A DNA stretch of 64,000 bases from an uncultured Clostridia bacterium (GTDB lineage: Bacteria > Bacillota > Clostridia > Christensenellales > Borkfalkiaceae). The position numbers were made by a program, and so were the translations under genes. Positions 25,819 through 34,707 of the stretch are shown here, one piece after another; positions within the stretch are counted from its first letter, which is position 1; the number at the start of each line of letters is the position of its first letter. The stretch lies in contig CAKQMB010000001.1 in assembly GCA_934254825.1 (NCBI GenBank), positions 242,481 through 306,480 on the forward strand. The letters run 5' to 3'. The notes under the pieces are model-generated. The model saw nothing but the letters and a program-made list of their open reading frames with translations. It ran no database searches and had not been told where the DNA came from.

Positions 25819-26823
25819 TTACAAAAAAATGTTCAAAACGACCGTCGCAACCGTTAAAACGCATTCGACAACGTCTATCCACCCGCAAACGTCCGAAGCA
25901 AAATCGAACGACCGTTGCGCCGCGCAGATGCCCATAATCAATAACGCCGCCGAAACCCAATAGCAAATCACGTTATAATTGTCCCCGAACACGAAAAACA
26001 ATATGAGATTTGCAATTACCGCCGCGCCGAGAGCGATCGTATCGAAGATTTCGCCGTTGAACAAAACGTCGTCCATAATATCCGACAACAGAATTCCGCC
26101 CGATAAAATCATAACGGAAGAAGCAAGACCGATTATCCATCGGTACGCGTGCCAGGGCATTTCTCCCACCCCGAACAACGTCAGAAGAAAAACGTTCAAA
26201 GACAACAGAAATATGCAAATTCCCCGCTTAACGCCGCTGCCGCCGTAATCATAAGTACTTTGGTTGCCGTAACTTGCGGAAGTATTCCGACTTGCCGTCG
26301 GAGAAGCGCCGCCCGAAACGCTTTGCGAAACTTGTTGTCCGGACGACATTGCCGTCTGTGCAATTTGCGACGTCTGCGCTTCCGGCGGTAAGCCCGCAGC
26401 GTTTTCCGTTTCTCCGTTATTTCCCGTTTCCCCGTTATAAACGATCGCCCCGCTCCCCGACAAATCTTCGTCCTTTTCGCCATCGTAAGGCTCGTAAAAT
26501 TCCTCGTCCATAGCGGGCGTTACAATACCGATAATATCGATAAGTAGGTCTATAAGTCGATTAAACGCGTTTTTTGACAGCAAATCGCAAACCGTATCGT
26601 ACTGTTGTCTCGTTGCGTCGACGCTTTCCGGCGGAAGTTCGCAAAGTAACGATAAGAGACGTAACCTTTTTTCGACGGCGAAAAAAACCGACAATTTTTT
26701 CTTCTCTTCATACGAATTTCCGATCAGATCCGCCACGCGGGAACAAACAAGAAACGGCTCGCCAAGCTCATCGTCGGAATTTCGCGTTTCATATACTTTT
26801 TTTAACGCCTCTTTGAAATCCAT
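25819..26823 (-). CDS. membrane protein with helical cytosolic domain, triad operon
   Basis: A 334-aa protein. Residues 1-105 form a helical soluble domain (MDFKEALKKVYETRNSDDELG...). Residues about 105-195 are a low-complexity acidic, then Ser/Gln/Thr-rich linker. Residues about 200-334 contain five or six membrane helices (GICIFLLSLNVFLLTLFGVG onward, ending VLTVATVVLNIFL). No family is recognised. The start lies 1 bp from the PP2C stop, so translation is coupled, suggesting it relays or receives the kinase/phosphatase signal at the membrane. The motif TATAAGTCGATTA is at 26551. Confidence 0.8.
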   Translation of the reverse strand: MDFKEALKKVYETRNSDDELGEPFLVCSRVADLIGNSYEEKKKLSVFFAVEKRLRLLSLLCELPPESVDATRQQYDTVCDLLSKNAFNRLIDLLIDIIGIVTPAMDEEFYEPYDGEKDEDLSGSGAIVYNGETGNNGETENAAGLPPEAQTSQIAQTAMSSGQQVSQSVSGGASPTASRNTSASYGNQSTYDYGGSGVKRGICIFLLSLNVFLLTLFGVGEMPWHAYRWIIGLASSVMILSGGILLSDIMDDVLFNGEIFDTIALGAAVIANLILFFVFGDNYNVICYWVSAALLIMGICAAQRSFDFASDVCGWIDVVECVLTVATVVLNIFL

Positions 26824-26824
26824 T

Positions 26825-27652
26825 TCATTTTCCTTTGTAATATTTCTGTTTTATGGCGGAACTTAATATAATTCCGACCGAAACGTCGTCTCCGATACCG
26901 ATTTTTTCGCCCATATCCGTAATAAAATCGCTGATTTCCGCAGTCTTCCCCGCGATAAGTTTCGATACGACGGGGCGAACAAGCGCGCCCCCGAAGTTTT
27001 CGAGCGAACGATACGGATTTATAAGCCCGTCCGTGAACACAATCACGCCGTCCGCCGCCGACAAATCGATTATTTTAACCGATAAATGGTCGAAAGCGTC
27101 CGCCTGACACATAGAATAAGTCAGATTTGCCACGTTTTCGTCGGAATTATCGTCAAATACGGTAAAAACTTCGCCGCGCTTAAAAACAAAACATCCGCCG
27201 TCGCCCAAAGAGGCGCAAATCAGTTTGTTTCCGAAAATCATCGCGCCGTTGAGCGTAGTGCCGTAAGCTACCTGCGGATCGGATTTTAATCTGAAAATCT
27301 TGTCTTCGTTAAGCCCCGCGGTTTCGCGTTTCGAAATCGATTTATGCGATAAATCCCGATCTACGAGCGCGTTCCATTCGCAAAGAATTTCAAGGCGCAG
27401 TTTCTTTTCCGTTTTTTCGCGATCGGCACGGTAAAGCGCGGATTTTTCCACCCCCTTGAAGACATTTACTATTGCTTCGGAAGCAAATCTGCTCCCCCTG
27501 TCGCTGCGGACGTAAATCTCCCCGCCGTGTCCGTCGCAAGCGGTAACGATCGTGCGTTTATCGTCGTGATAACAAGCCGAATAATCCTGGCAGACTTTAC
27601 CCGCGCGGATGTGCGAATAGCCTATGGCGGTTTTCGTGAAATACTTTACCAT
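26825..27652 (-). CDS. PP2C-type protein phosphatase of the TerY-P triad
   Basis: A 275-aa Mn/Mg-dependent Ser/Thr phosphatase of the PPM/PP2C fold. Metal-binding motifs are TACDGHGGEIY (residues 37-47), ASLGDGGCFVF, VIVFTDGLIN and GIGDDVSVGIIL. It is cytosolic and has no membrane segment. It overlaps the vWA gene upstream by 7 bp. In TerY-P triads such a phosphatase is encoded with a vWA protein and a kinase and is thought to reverse the kinase's phosphorylation. Confidence 0.9.
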   Translation of the reverse strand: MVKYFTKTAIGYSHIRAGKVCQDYSACYHDDKRTIVTACDGHGGEIYVRSDRGSRFASEAIVNVFKGVEKSALYRADREKTEKKLRLEILCEWNALVDRDLSHKSISKRETAGLNEDKIFRLKSDPQVAYGTTLNGAMIFGNKLICASLGDGGCFVFKRGEVFTVFDDNSDENVANLTYSMCQADAFDHLSVKIIDLSAADGVIVFTDGLINPYRSLENFGGALVRPVVSKLIAGKTAEISDFITDMGEKIGIGDDVSVGIILSSAIKQKYYKGK

Positions 27653-28386
27653 TCCCAGTCGTCCACCTCCGCTATCGCCTGTTTAACCTGAATTTTTACC
27701 TCTTCCGTTGCGGAAACCGTTTTTCCGACGCAAACGTTCGCAGAAGTCGATTTTACCTTCGAAGCCGTTAAAACGATTATCTTGATTATACGTTCCAAAA
27801 TCCTCGAATCGTAACACTCGATAACGTCGCCGTTACCCGCGACAAAATCCGTAAGGCAGCTTATAGTACGATTATCGCTTAGTTCTATCGCAATTCCGTA
27901 TTTAAGCGCGACCCGAAACCACGGCAATTTTTTAAGCGCGGACAGCTCTTCTTTCACGTTGTCTTTCGTCGGGTGTCCGTCGGTCATCAGAAGTATAATC
28001 GGCGCAACTCCCCCGTAATCGGGCATAATCCCGCCTTGCGACTCTTTTTTCAGAATATCCGCAAGTTTCCGATACGCGATATGCAGATTGCTCCATCCGC
28101 CGCCCTTTATCCCCTTGAAATCGAAGTCTTCTATCGGTTTGCACCTGTCACCGTTTAAAAAAAACGCGTCGGTAGAATAAGTAATTACGGTAATATAAAA
28201 GTCGACGTTCGCGTTCTCGTTTTGCATATCGATAAGTCGCGTTTTTATATCTCGGATTGCCTCGTTCACCTGTTTCATGCGCTCGCCGCGCATGCTCGAA
28301 GAACAATCGACAAGCATAATCAGGTTAAGCCGTTGCTTTGCGATTTTGTCGGCACCCCCCGCGCTTAAACTACCACTCAATATCAT
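27646..28386 (-). CDS. TerY-like vWA domain protein 2
   Basis: A 246-aa von Willebrand A protein. The MIDAS metal site is complete: DCSSSMRGERM near residue 27, a threonine in the SNLHIAYRKL region and the acidic TDGHPTKDN motif. The order and length match TerY-type cytosolic vWA proteins, which act as metal-dependent binding or scaffold subunits. It overlaps the other vWA gene by 17 bp; the two share the motifs NVKEELSALKK...WFRVALKYG and are diverged duplicates. The product ends AEVDDWEW, close to the partner's EEVNDIEW. Confidence 0.9.
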   Translation of the reverse strand: MILSGSLSAGGADKIAKQRLNLIMLVDCSSSMRGERMKQVNEAIRDIKTRLIDMQNENANVDFYITVITYSTDAFFLNGDRCKPIEDFDFKGIKGGGWSNLHIAYRKLADILKKESQGGIMPDYGGVAPIILLMTDGHPTKDNVKEELSALKKLPWFRVALKYGIAIELSDNRTISCLTDFVAGNGDVIECYDSRILERIIKIIVLTASKVKSTSANVCVGKTVSATEEVKIQVKQAIAEVDDWEW

Positions 28387-29104
28387 TCACCTCTTCGAGC
28401 TTTTCGGCAATTTGCTCCTGCGCCATGTGGTTGTTGTCGGCAACCGCGCCCGCAACTCCGCCGCCGTTCGTGGATCCGCTGTTAGATTTTACTTTGGAAG
28501 CCGTCACCGCGATAACCTTAATAACCTTTCTTAAAGCTTCCGCCGTGTAAACTTTAAGCACGGTTTCGGGGTTGCCCGTGAATTTACGAAGCACGTCCAT
28601 TGCCTCGTCGGTATCTATACCTACCGCCAAAGCATATTTAAGCGCGACGCGGAACCACCCTTTCTTTTTAAGTTCGTCGAGACGCTTTTCCCAGTCGTAA
28701 CTCGTCGGCATTCCGTCGGTCATCAAAATGATTATCGGAGCAATTCCTCCGAAATCGGGCATCTGCCCGCCGTTTTCTTTCTTGCAAAGCCATTTCGAAA
28801 GCGCGTCGCAAGCCTCGGAAAAGTTCGTGCCGCCTTCCGTGGGCAAATCTTTCCATTTGAAATCGCCGATATCTTTCGGTTCGGCGTATACCCACTCGGC
28901 TTTATCGCTGAATTTAAGCGCGGAAATTTTGATTGTCGCGTCCGAAGTATCCTCCTGAATTTCGGGCATAATACTCATCACGTCGCGTATGGCGTTGTTC
29001 ACCGCTCCGATTTTCTCCCCTTCCATCGATCCCGAATTGTCTATTACGAACAACAAATTGAGTTCCTGGCGCGCTATGCCGTCGCCTAAAATTTTGTCTT
29101 CCAT
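28370..29104 (-). CDS. TerY-like vWA domain protein 1
   Basis: A 244-aa vWA protein, the closer match to TerY. It starts MEDKILGDGIARQELNLLFV, followed by the MIDAS motif DNSGSMEGEKI, TEGGTNFSEACDALS, and TDGMPTSYDWEKR. The C-terminal GGGVAGAVADNNHMAQEQIAEKLEEV is a flexible tail. It precedes its paralogue in the operon, and both are flanked by the kinase and phosphatase genes. The duplicated pair may form a heteromer. Confidence 0.9.
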   Translation of the reverse strand: MEDKILGDGIARQELNLLFVIDNSGSMEGEKIGAVNNAIRDVMSIMPEIQEDTSDATIKISALKFSDKAEWVYAEPKDIGDFKWKDLPTEGGTNFSEACDALSKWLCKKENGGQMPDFGGIAPIIILMTDGMPTSYDWEKRLDELKKKGWFRVALKYALAVGIDTDEAMDVLRKFTGNPETVLKVYTAEALRKVIKVIAVTASKVKSNSGSTNGGGVAGAVADNNHMAQEQIAEKLEEVNDIEW

Positions 29105-29226
29105 TTTATATCTCCTTAATCGTCTAAGTAATTTATTCGTTTAAAACTTTTGCCTGCTTTTATTTCCTTGTTCTTAACCCGCCCGATTATTTTCTCTGCT
29201 CGATTGTTTTCTCTGAAAATCAACTT

Positions 29227-29802
29227 TCATTTATCCGAAATCTCTTTTTCTATTTCTTTTTTGATTTTTTCGACAACGCCGCCCTTTTCCGTAATCGCGC
29301 CGATTATTTCCTCTACATTTTGCTTTACGTCGCGAGCGCGTTTCGGATATCCGCACGAAAGCGTTATACACGGCTCGATATCGATTTCTTCATACGGTTC
29401 GTCGTCCTCTTCCGCATCCTTTTTTCGGCTCGCTTTTATCTCGGCGATTTCCTTTTCGTCGTAAAGATACAACTCCCCGAAAGGACTGTCGTTCAAGTCG
29501 TCCTCGTATTTCTTTCTCAGTCTGTCGATAAAATCTTCCGCACAGCCGCTTGAAGGAAATTCAACATAATACTCGAAATCCGCTCCGCACTCTCCGTCCG
29601 TTTCGAGATAATCGAAATACATCGTCAGATCGTAGCCGTTTATGTTTACCTTGATTCCGTAAGTCGGTCCGCATGCGAATTCGTCGTAGTAAAACGTCGG
29701 TTCGAATCCGCGTTTGTACAACAGATTTAAATACTCGTTGGTAAGTTTTTCGCATTCCTTGAAATCCGCCGCGCAATCGGCATATTCCTTCTTCCAGACC
29801 AT
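29227..29802 (-). CDS. hypothetical triad-operon protein, paralogue 1
   Basis: A 191-aa soluble acidic protein from the ATG at 29802 (MVWKKEYADCAADF), preceded by GAGGAG; a start 5 codons upstream has no ribosome site. Residues 25-110 form an alpha/beta domain with DEFACGPTYGIKVNINGYDLTMYFDYL, and the C-terminal part has YDEKEIAEIKASRKKD and PKRARDVKQNVEEIIGAITEKGGVVEKI. It is about 45% identical by eye to the next gene, so it arose by tandem duplication. The domain is unknown to me. Confidence 0.8.
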   Translation of the reverse strand: MVWKKEYADCAADFKECEKLTNEYLNLLYKRGFEPTFYYDEFACGPTYGIKVNINGYDLTMYFDYLETDGECGADFEYYVEFPSSGCAEDFIDRLRKKYEDDLNDSPFGELYLYDEKEIAEIKASRKKDAEEDDEPYEEIDIEPCITLSCGYPKRARDVKQNVEEIIGAITEKGGVVEKIKKEIEKEISDK

Positions 29803-29863
29803 TTTATTTCTCCTCACGCCCGAAACGTCGGCTTGAATTCCGGGCGTTTTGTCTTCTGCTTTT

Positions 29864-30460
29864 TTAACCCGCGCTTTCTATTTCGTTTCTGATTTTCTCG
29901 ACCACGCCGCCCTTTTCCGTAAGCGCACCGATTATTTCCGCTAAGTTTTGCTTCACGTCGCGGGCAGGTTTCGGCTGACGGCTCGAAAGGGCTATACACG
30001 GTTTGATATCCGTTAATTGAGACTCGTCATGTTGCTCATATTTGTCTCGATTCGCTTTTATTTCCGCAATCTCTTCTTCGTCGTAAAGGCGTAAATTTCC
30101 GAAAATACTATATTTTAACTCTTCCTTATATTTCGAATTGAGCCTGTCGACGAAATCTCTCGTCAAGCCGTTTGACGGAAATTCGACGTAATAATCGATG
30201 TCGATATCGCTCTTTTTTTTCAGATCGTGATATATGAAATATATCGTTAAATCATAACCGTTTGTATGTATCTTATAACTGTAAGTAAGACCGCCGTCGA
30301 ATTCGTCGCAACCGGTCGTAAAATCAAAACCTCGTTTATCCAACCGCATCATATACTTGATTACGACTTTATGGCTCTTTATGATGTATCTGCATCTTGC
30401 GTCAATGCGATCCACTTTGTCTTCAATATATTTTTTATCCCAGATGTTATCCCAGATCAT
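29864..30460 (-). CDS. hypothetical triad-operon protein, paralogue 2
   Basis: A 198-aa paralogue of the neighbouring protein. The shared features are DEFDGGLTYSYKIHTNGYDLTIYF, YYVEFPSNGLTRDFVDRL, LRLYDEEEIAEIKANRDKY and the tail ARDVKQNLAEIIGALTEKGG. Its start overlaps the kinase stop by 4 bp (ATGA), so it is coupled to the kinase. The conserved tail common to both copies, predicted to be helical, could be a docking element for another operon product. Function unknown. Confidence 0.8.
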   Translation of the reverse strand: MIWDNIWDKKYIEDKVDRIDARCRYIIKSHKVVIKYMMRLDKRGFDFTTGCDEFDGGLTYSYKIHTNGYDLTIYFIYHDLKKKSDIDIDYYVEFPSNGLTRDFVDRLNSKYKEELKYSIFGNLRLYDEEEIAEIKANRDKYEQHDESQLTDIKPCIALSSRQPKPARDVKQNLAEIIGALTEKGGVVEKIRNEIESAG

Positions 30461-31749
30461 TTTATTTCTCCCATAATGTTTTCTTTGAATTTTATTTTTA
30501 AATTCCGGATAATCGGCACAACGCCGTTTCCCGCAATTATTTTTACGTTTCCGCTCGCGTCTTTAATCTCCAAGTCGCCCGAAAGCTCGAATTTTATTCC
30601 CCAAAGCGACGGATTGTTTTTGTTTACGATAACTTTTCCGACTGCCGTCCGATAATCCGCCGTATACTTGTCCAGATGACAAAGATATAACTGCTTTTCG
30701 GGTTCTAAAACGATTTTGTTCTTGTTTATCGTAAAAACGCAAACTTCTTTGGTCGGCTTCCCGCAGGACGGACATACTTCGTATTTCTTTTTTTCTTCGA
30801 AACCGTAAATATACTCGTAGCCGCAGTACGGACAAGTAAGAAGTTCGTCGCGGTATTTCGTTAAAAGTTTCAGCCACTCTATCTCGGTCGTCCGCTCGTT
30901 TTCCCTGTCTTCGAGTCCGTCCACGAACGTGCGGTGAAACGCTTCTTTTATATAAAGAGGAATATACGCCCAACGTTTTAGAACGCTCGAATGATAGCCG
31001 CGTATAGGTCTGTTGTCCTTTCGTTCCTTATGATAAACGAACACGGGATCGGAACCGAACATTTCGTATTCCGCCTTCTCGTCGACAATGTCGTAATTTT
31101 TAAGTCTCTCGCCCTCGAAAGGATTTCCGAGACACAACGCCATAAACAGAATTACGGCGAGCGAAAACCTGTCCGAATGCATATCCGGCAAATTTTTACC
31201 CGTTACGATTTCGGGCGCCATATACCGCATTTTGCCCAGAATTCCGAGGTTCTTCTTGTCGGCGGTTATATTATCGTTATCGCAGATAAGAAGCGCGCCC
31301 GTGTCGGGATCTATAAAAAAGCTCCCGTCGTTCAGATCCTGATAGGAATACCCTTGCTCGTGCAGTTTTTTAAACGCCGAACAAAGCGAAATGCACCACT
31401 TGATGAGGGTCGTTCTGTTTTTGAACGGATGCTTACCCGTAAGATACGAAACAAACGAAACGTAATTCGAAGGTCGCAAATCCATAAGATAGCCGATTTT
31501 CCCGTCTTTGTTTTCGAAAAGTCGTTTCGGCCAGAGAAAATCGTCCGACGGACTGCCCTTTTCGATATTGTTTTTCAGATTGAACCGAAAATCACGGCTT
31601 ACTTCCCCTTTGTAGATTTTCAGCGCGTATTTTCGTCCGCCGTTCGATACGAGATAAACTTCGCCCTGCCCGCCCTCGCCGAGCAGATTTTCGACGACAA
31701 AAGTTTCGTTTTCGCCGATTTTAAAATTTTCGTTTTTCTTAAAGTACAT
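30457..31749 (-). CDS. eukaryotic-like Ser/Thr protein kinase with zinc ribbon (TerY-P triad)
   Basis: A 430-aa kinase, first gene of the operon. The glycine loop LLGEGGQGEVYLV is followed by the ATP lysine in YALKIYK. The catalytic loop reads YQDLNDGSFFI (HRD replaced by YQD), and the metal loop DNDN replaces DFG. The activation segment ends MAPEIVTG. Residues about 285-320 are a four-Cys zinc ribbon (CPYCGYEYIY...CPSCGKP), and the C-terminal 110 residues form an additional beta domain. Kinase plus zinc ribbon with PP2C and vWA neighbours is the TerY-P triad described by comparative genomics in tellurite/stress-type systems. There is no membrane helix. Confidence 0.9.
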   Translation of the reverse strand: MYFKKNENFKIGENETFVVENLLGEGGQGEVYLVSNGGRKYALKIYKGEVSRDFRFNLKNNIEKGSPSDDFLWPKRLFENKDGKIGYLMDLRPSNYVSFVSYLTGKHPFKNRTTLIKWCISLCSAFKKLHEQGYSYQDLNDGSFFIDPDTGALLICDNDNITADKKNLGILGKMRYMAPEIVTGKNLPDMHSDRFSLAVILFMALCLGNPFEGERLKNYDIVDEKAEYEMFGSDPVFVYHKERKDNRPIRGYHSSVLKRWAYIPLYIKEAFHRTFVDGLEDRENERTTEIEWLKLLTKYRDELLTCPYCGYEYIYGFEEKKKYEVCPSCGKPTKEVCVFTINKNKIVLEPEKQLYLCHLDKYTADYRTAVGKVIVNKNNPSLWGIKFELSGDLEIKDASGNVKIIAGNGVVPIIRNLKIKFKENIMGEIK

Positions 31750-31915
31750 ATTTAAACCTCTTGGTTTTTCGGATGATTTTTATCGCTTCGTTTTCCGGGA
31801 ATGCGATATTGCGAATTCCGTTCGGGTTTTCGGCTGATCTTCGAATATGAAAATTTTGTTTATTTGAGTTGATATAAAAAGATGTTTTAACTCATTTTAT
31901 CATCTAACGCTTTAC

Positions 31916-31978
31916 ATATTAACACATTTGAGTTAATTAGTCAAACAAAAAGAGTTAGGAAGTTAACTCTTTTTAGTT
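31916..31978. promoter_or_regulatory. triad operon promoter and GAGTTA operator cluster
   Basis: Minus-strand TTGACT (31939-31944) and TAATAT (31916-31921), 17 bp apart, form a promoter for the kinase operon. Overlapping it are repeated half-sites GAGTTA/TAACTC: TTGAGTTAAT at 31928-31937 and the inverted pair GAGTTAGGAAGTTAACTC at 31952-31969, with TTTAACTCA further out near 31886. The XRE gene starts divergently at 32012, so its product is the probable binder. Confidence 0.6.
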
Positions 31979-32011
31979 ATAGAATAAAAAAAAATGTAAA
32001 GGTTTAAATAT

Positions 32012-32326
32012 ATGAATACGTTGGAAAGAATTGATCAATTAAGAAACGAAAGAGGGTGGTCGATAAACTACCTTGCAATGGAAGCGATGCTAACGCAATC
32101 CACGATAAATAATTTATATGTGAGAAAAACCGAACCTAAACTTTCGACGTTAAGGTCGATTTGCAATGCTTTCGGAATCAGTCTTTCCGAATTTTTCATT
32201 GAAGATAGACAAGAAGAAAAAAAATCGCCCGAAAGCGAATTGATTTTGCAGATAAAAAGTCTTTCCGAAGCTCAGCAAAGAGATTTACTTGCTTTTTTAA
32301 AATCTATGAACGCAAACCGAAAATAG
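32012..32326 (+). CDS. XRE-family HTH regulator
   Basis: A 104-aa repressor-like protein. Residues 1-65 form a Cro/C1-type helix-turn-helix (MNTLERIDQLRNERGWSINY, then LAMEAMLTQSTINNLY, RKTEPKLSTLRSICNAFGISL), and the C-terminal 35 residues are a charged helix (ESELILQIKSLSEAQQRDL), probably for dimerisation. AAAGG lies before the ATG. It is divergent from the triad operon over 262 bp rich in GAGTTA half-sites, so it probably controls both. Confidence 0.88.
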   Translation: MNTLERIDQLRNERGWSINYLAMEAMLTQSTINNLYVRKTEPKLSTLRSICNAFGISLSEFFIEDRQEEKKSPESELILQIKSLSEAQQRDLLAFLKSMNANRK

Positions 32327-32401
32327 TTTCTTTGTTTATCTGTTTCTACATGGTATTTTCTGTTTTTTTGCGATAAACTTTATTTCTTATTAAACAAAAA
32401 A

Positions 32402-32438
32402 CCCGATAAATCTAAAATGACATTTTAGATTTATCGGG
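32402..32438 (-). terminator. terminator of the DUF4143 gene
   Basis: A perfect stem of CCCGATAAATCTAAAATG with its complement, followed by TTTTTTG on the minus strand. It differs by one loop base from the terminator at 33774-33810. Confidence 0.9.
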
Positions 32439-32447
32439 ATTAAATTT

Positions 32448-33674
32448 TTATATTGCGGAAATCGGGCAAAGCCAGACGTCTCTGTTATAAGGAATCAATT
32501 CGTCGGTCAGGCAAATAATTATACCCGTCTTTTTGTTCTTTTGAAATTTATCGAGAACATAAAAATTCTTATCGGCACGAACAGGCGTTTTACTCTTCTT
32601 TATCTCTATCGGATAAATTGCGTCGCCTTTTTCGATAATCAAATCCAATTCACGTTTTTCGGTATCTCTGTAATAAAATAAATCGGGACGTTTTCCGCTG
32701 TTGTAATAACTTTTTATTATTTCCGAAACAACATAGGTTTCGAGAAACGCGCCGTCCATCGCACCGCGTTCAAGCGTTTCGCTGTCTGTCCAGCGGCATA
32801 AATAAGCGCATAAACCCGTATCCATAAAATATAATTTAGGTGTTTTTACTATTCTGTTCGTCAAATTTGAGTAGTACGGACGTAAAATAGTTACTATACC
32901 CGAACATTCCAGAATCGATATCCAATTTTTGACGGTGGGAGCGGACACGCCTGCCGCCCTTGCTATTTCGTCGTATTTCAATTCCTGAGCCGTCCTAGCG
33001 GCAAGCAGAACCAAAAAATCATAAAACTCGCCGATTTTACCGACTTGCGAAAGGTCGCGAACGTCTCTTTCAAGATATGTGCTTACATAATCCGCATAAT
33101 ATCTTTCTTTGTCGATATCGGATACCGCGACTTTCGGCATTCCTCCGCGAAAAATATCGCGATATACCTCGTGAATATCCTTTTTTACGGCAAATTCCAT
33201 ACGTTTTTTAATATCGTTTATATCCGGCGAAAAAACTCCTTCGGGTCTGTTTTCGATTTCTGCCGCCGATAATCCCGCCATATCGAATACCGCGACACGC
33301 CCCGCAAGCGACTCGGAAACGCTTTTCATCATTTGAAATTTTTGCGACCCCGTTAGCCAGAACATGCCGCTGTTCTCTTCGCCTTTTAATGCCTTTTCGT
33401 CTACAATACGCTTTATTTCTATAAGAAGCGACGGCACTCTTTGAATTTCGTCGATAAGAAGTTTGTTTCCGTAAGTTTCGAAAAACAAGCCGACGTCGGA
33501 CTGAGCAAGTCGGCGAGCGTTTATATCGTCGAGAGTGACGTATTTTCTGTCGGCTTCCTTAATATGGTTAAGCATCGTGGATTTGCCGACCTGTCTTTGC
33601 CCGCAAACCATAACCACAGGGTAATAGCGCGAAGCGTCGAGTATCCGACTTTCAAGATGTCTTTTTATATACAT
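32448..33674 (-). CDS. AAA ATPase with DUF4143 domain
   Basis: A 408-aa member of the widespread ATP-binding/DUF4143 family. The N-terminal P-loop is GQRQVGKSTMLNHI, Walker B LLIDEIQRVPSLL and sensor LTGSQKFQMM. The C-terminal DUF4143 domain has YYRDTEKRELDLIIEKGDAIYPIEIKKSKTP, resembling a PD-(D/E)xK nuclease core (D-ExK spacing), and a winged-helix segment ELKYDEIARAAGVSAPTVKNW in the middle. The family's role is unproven. It is a single-gene unit flanked on both sides by the same terminator sequence, which suggests it was inserted or duplicated with it. Confidence 0.9.
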   Translation of the reverse strand: MYIKRHLESRILDASRYYPVVMVCGQRQVGKSTMLNHIKEADRKYVTLDDINARRLAQSDVGLFFETYGNKLLIDEIQRVPSLLIEIKRIVDEKALKGEENSGMFWLTGSQKFQMMKSVSESLAGRVAVFDMAGLSAAEIENRPEGVFSPDINDIKKRMEFAVKKDIHEVYRDIFRGGMPKVAVSDIDKERYYADYVSTYLERDVRDLSQVGKIGEFYDFLVLLAARTAQELKYDEIARAAGVSAPTVKNWISILECSGIVTILRPYYSNLTNRIVKTPKLYFMDTGLCAYLCRWTDSETLERGAMDGAFLETYVVSEIIKSYYNSGKRPDLFYYRDTEKRELDLIIEKGDAIYPIEIKKSKTPVRADKNFYVLDKFQKNKKTGIIICLTDELIPYNRDVWLCPISAI

Positions 33675-33773
33675 TTCTTCTCTTTTCCTCTCCCTAACTC
33701 GTCCGAGTTTGTCTTTTATATATCTTTATTTTAATTATTATTTCCTTATTTGTCAACTGATATATACAAAAAT

Positions 33774-33810
33774 CCCGATAAATCTAAAATGGCATTTTAG
33801 ATTTATCGGG
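33774..33810 (-). terminator. terminator of the alarmone synthetase gene
   Basis: The stem CCCGATAAATCTAAAATG plus complement is followed by ATTTTTG on the minus strand. It is 36/37 identical to 32402-32438. Confidence 0.9.
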
Positions 33811-33844
33811 ATTTTACTCGTCTTGAATTTTATTTTTATCGGAA

Positions 33845-34504
33845 TTACTTCTCTTCCGCAGCTTTTATCCGCTTGTACATATCCTGCATTTGCGCGTCGA
33901 TTTCGGCTATTTTGTTGGAACATTCGAGCATTTCTTCGTTTATACCCTGCGGAAGCTTCGATTTATCGGCTTTGTAACGGATATCATGCTCTAAGCTCGC
34001 CCAGAAGTCCATTGCGATCGTTCTTATCTGAACTTCGGCTACGACGTATTCCGTTCTGTCCGAAAGATAAACGGGAACTTTTATATCGAGGTGCAATGAC
34101 CTGTAACCGTTGTAGTTCGGCGTTTTGATATAATCCTGAATTTTTACTATTTCGAGGTCGGTCTGACGTTTGAGCATTTCCGCGACGCTGTATACGTCGT
34201 CGATATAGTTACAGACAACCCTTACGCCCGCAATATCGTTGACGTTTTTTCTCGCCGACTCTATCGACACGTCGTAACCTTTCTTTTTGAGCTTGGCTAT
34301 CATGCTTTCGGGCGATTTCAATCTGCTGTCTATATGATGAATGGGATTTCTCGCATACAACACCTTGAATTCGTTATTCAAAACCTCGAATTTGAGTTTT
34401 AAAAGACGAACAGCCGAGTCGTATAAATTCAGCATTACGAGATATTCGTGCGCGCCGCCGTAAAAAGCGGAAAGCTTTTGTTTGTCTGCTTCACTGATTG
34501 GCAT
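33845..34504 (-). CDS. small alarmone synthetase, (p)ppGpp synthetase RelQ/YjbM type
   Basis: A 219-aa cytosolic enzyme with only the synthetase domain of the RelA/SpoT family, transferring pyrophosphate from ATP to GDP or GTP. Key blocks are RLKSPESMIAKLKKKGYDV (ATP site), DIAGVRVVCNYIDDVY, YIKTPNYNGYRSLHLDI (GDP site) and EVQIRTIAMDFWASLEHDIRYK. No hydrolase, TGS or ACT domain is present, and the length fits RelQ/YjbM. The start at 34504 follows GGGAGG; the upstream extension to 34561 lacks support. Confidence 0.92.
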   Translation of the reverse strand: MPISEADKQKLSAFYGGAHEYLVMLNLYDSAVRLLKLKFEVLNNEFKVLYARNPIHHIDSRLKSPESMIAKLKKKGYDVSIESARKNVNDIAGVRVVCNYIDDVYSVAEMLKRQTDLEIVKIQDYIKTPNYNGYRSLHLDIKVPVYLSDRTEYVVAEVQIRTIAMDFWASLEHDIRYKADKSKLPQGINEEMLECSNKIAEIDAQMQDMYKRIKAAEEK

Positions 34505-34707
34505 AATTTTGCCTCCCGAAATTTCTTTTATGATACCATAAATTTTACGGCTACACAACAAATTTACGCCGAAAATCGGTTTTAATGCTAATTTTTATCA
34601 AACTAACGCATAAATTTTCGATTTTTCTGTCAAAAACGTCGGCAAATACGATTTCCGCGCCGAGATATTCGAGCCGAAATAACTTCCGGAAATTTATAAC
34701 ACGCAAA

